From positions 1-22,303 of the forward strand of contig CAYNNP010000097.1 of NCBI GenBank assembly GCA_964398215.1: a stretch of DNA of 22,303 nucleotides, written 5' to 3'. A program made the translations under genes and the position numbers. This document shows, piece by piece, positions 22,024 to 22,303 of the stretch. The notes below the pieces were generated by a model. It had not been told where the DNA came from, ran no database searches, and saw nothing but the letters and a program-made list of their open reading frames with translations. The stretch's first letter is position 1, and each line of letters starts with the position of its first letter. Origin of the DNA: CAYNNP01 sp964398215. GTDB taxonomy: Bacteria; Planctomycetota; Planctomycetia; Pirellulales; Pirellulaceae.

Positions 22024-22061
22024 TCGGGTTACCAAAATGAACCCGAATCAAAAAGTGATTT

Positions 22062-22084
22062 GCCCCGACTTCAATCGCCGGGGC
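22062..22084. other. Small GC hairpin
   Basis: GCCCCG (22062-22067) pairs with CGGGGC (22079-22084) around an 11-nt loop, with no T-run. It sits between composite repeat B and the short ORF at 22162. Its role is unknown. Confidence 0.3.
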
Positions 22085-22161
22085 GGTGCAAGCTTTGCCA
22101 AAAACAAGTACACTAAAATTGTTAACCATGCCGCGTCCAACTCTCCCAAAGAGAGAGTGAA

Positions 22162-22296
22162 ATGAAAAACGCAACTTCAAGAATTACACATTGGGTTAAC
22201 GAGAATTCCTGGCCACAAACAACCGAAGTCTGGCGACTCCGGCTACGGTTTACTTGTCCATCTTTAACACGTTTTCTATGCGGATCATCTGAATGA
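22162..22296 (+). CDS. Possible small ORF (44 aa), hypothetical
   Basis: An open frame from ATG 22162 to TGA 22294-22296, preceded by a purine-rich GAGAGAG stretch that could act as an RBS. The peptide (MKNATSRITHWVNENSWPQ...) is Arg/Trp/Thr-rich with no signal peptide or recognisable domain. Its TGA overlaps an ATG at 22293, giving ATGA, which would couple it to a gene leaving the window. The segment around 22228-22252 (GTCTGGCGACTCCGGCTAC) has the look of a planctomycete intergenic repeat, which argues against coding. Evidence is weak. Confidence 0.25.
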   Translation: MKNATSRITHWVNENSWPQTTEVWRLRLRFTCPSLTRFLCGSSE

Positions 22297-22303
22297 ACAA
22301 ATC
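22293..22303 (+). CDS. Possible start of a gene running off the window
   Basis: ATGAACAAATC at the very end could be the first codons of a rightward gene, overlapping the preceding short ORF's stop by ATGA. With fewer than four codons visible nothing can be said about its product. Confidence 0.15.

Larger units (their letters stand above)
21731..22037 (-). repeat. Composite palindromic repeat, copy B (inverted relative to copy A)
   Basis: On the + strand: a perfect palindrome (21731-21798), a short spacer, the 137-bp core in reverse orientation (21804-21940), a linker containing AGCGCAGCTCCAAAAC, then a second palindrome (21976-22023) with tail TCGGGTTACCAAAA. The reverse complement matches copy A through tail, palindrome, AGCTGCGC linker and core. 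The difference from A is the far side, where B has a complete GGTAACC arm and A has an AGCTGCGC-type flank. No transposase is present. Confidence 0.85.

Overview
The window looks like a chromosomal segment of a planctomycete, most likely a Pirellulaceae member such as a Rhodopirellula relative. Three things suggest this: a DUF1559 protein, an exported sulfatase beside uronate-catabolism genes, and dispersed palindromes whose translation gives the 'NPTRERGT / VPRSRVG' strings common in that phylum's annotations. Base composition is moderate and most starts lack a strong Shine-Dalgarno sequence. I see no rRNA, tRNA, CRISPR array, transposase or phage gene. The assignment is an inference from gene content, not from a phylogenetic marker.

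Layout. (1) 249-4262, + strand: an exported DUF1559 protein, a DUF533/TerB-like protein and a CPA1 Na+/H+ antiporter. (2) 4293-7093, - strand: a tightly packed operon of polysaccharide deacetylase, GT4 glycosyltransferase and PlsC-type acyltransferase, probably making an envelope glycolipid or polysaccharide. (3) 7313-7630: composite repeat copy A. (4) 7827-11666, + strand: an exported helical-repeat protein with a degenerate receiver-like C-terminus, a sigma-54 activator with no sensory domain, and an exported cyclophilin closely resembling eukaryotic cyclophilin A, followed by a clear intrinsic terminator. (5) 11763-16559, - strand: lipoprotein alpha/beta hydrolase, sulfatase, a mannonate-oxidoreductase-like SDR and a KDG-kinase-like PfkB protein; the last three suggest use of a sulfated, uronate-containing polysaccharide. 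(6) 16834-19122, + strand: a very long coiled-coil protein of unknown role. (7) 19162-21488, - strand: a LolC/E-like permease and LolD-like ATPase. (8) 21731-22037: composite repeat copy B, inverted relative to A, then a short possible ORF running into the window edge.

The most unusual signal is the repeat system. Two ~310 bp composites, each a 137 bp core with short terminal inverted repeats enclosed by two long palindromes, lie in opposite orientation about 14.4 kb apart. By eye the cores differ at 7 of 137 positions, and substitutions in the longest shared reading frame are almost all amino-acid-changing, so the element is probably non-coding. The palindrome loops keep the same orientation in both copies although the core is flipped, suggesting the core inverted or inserted independently of the palindromes. 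A second palindrome family lies upstream of the sulfatase, with a fragment at the lolD 3' end. The other main items are the exported pseudo-receiver protein beside the receiver-less sigma-54 activator, and the eukaryotic-type cyclophilin.
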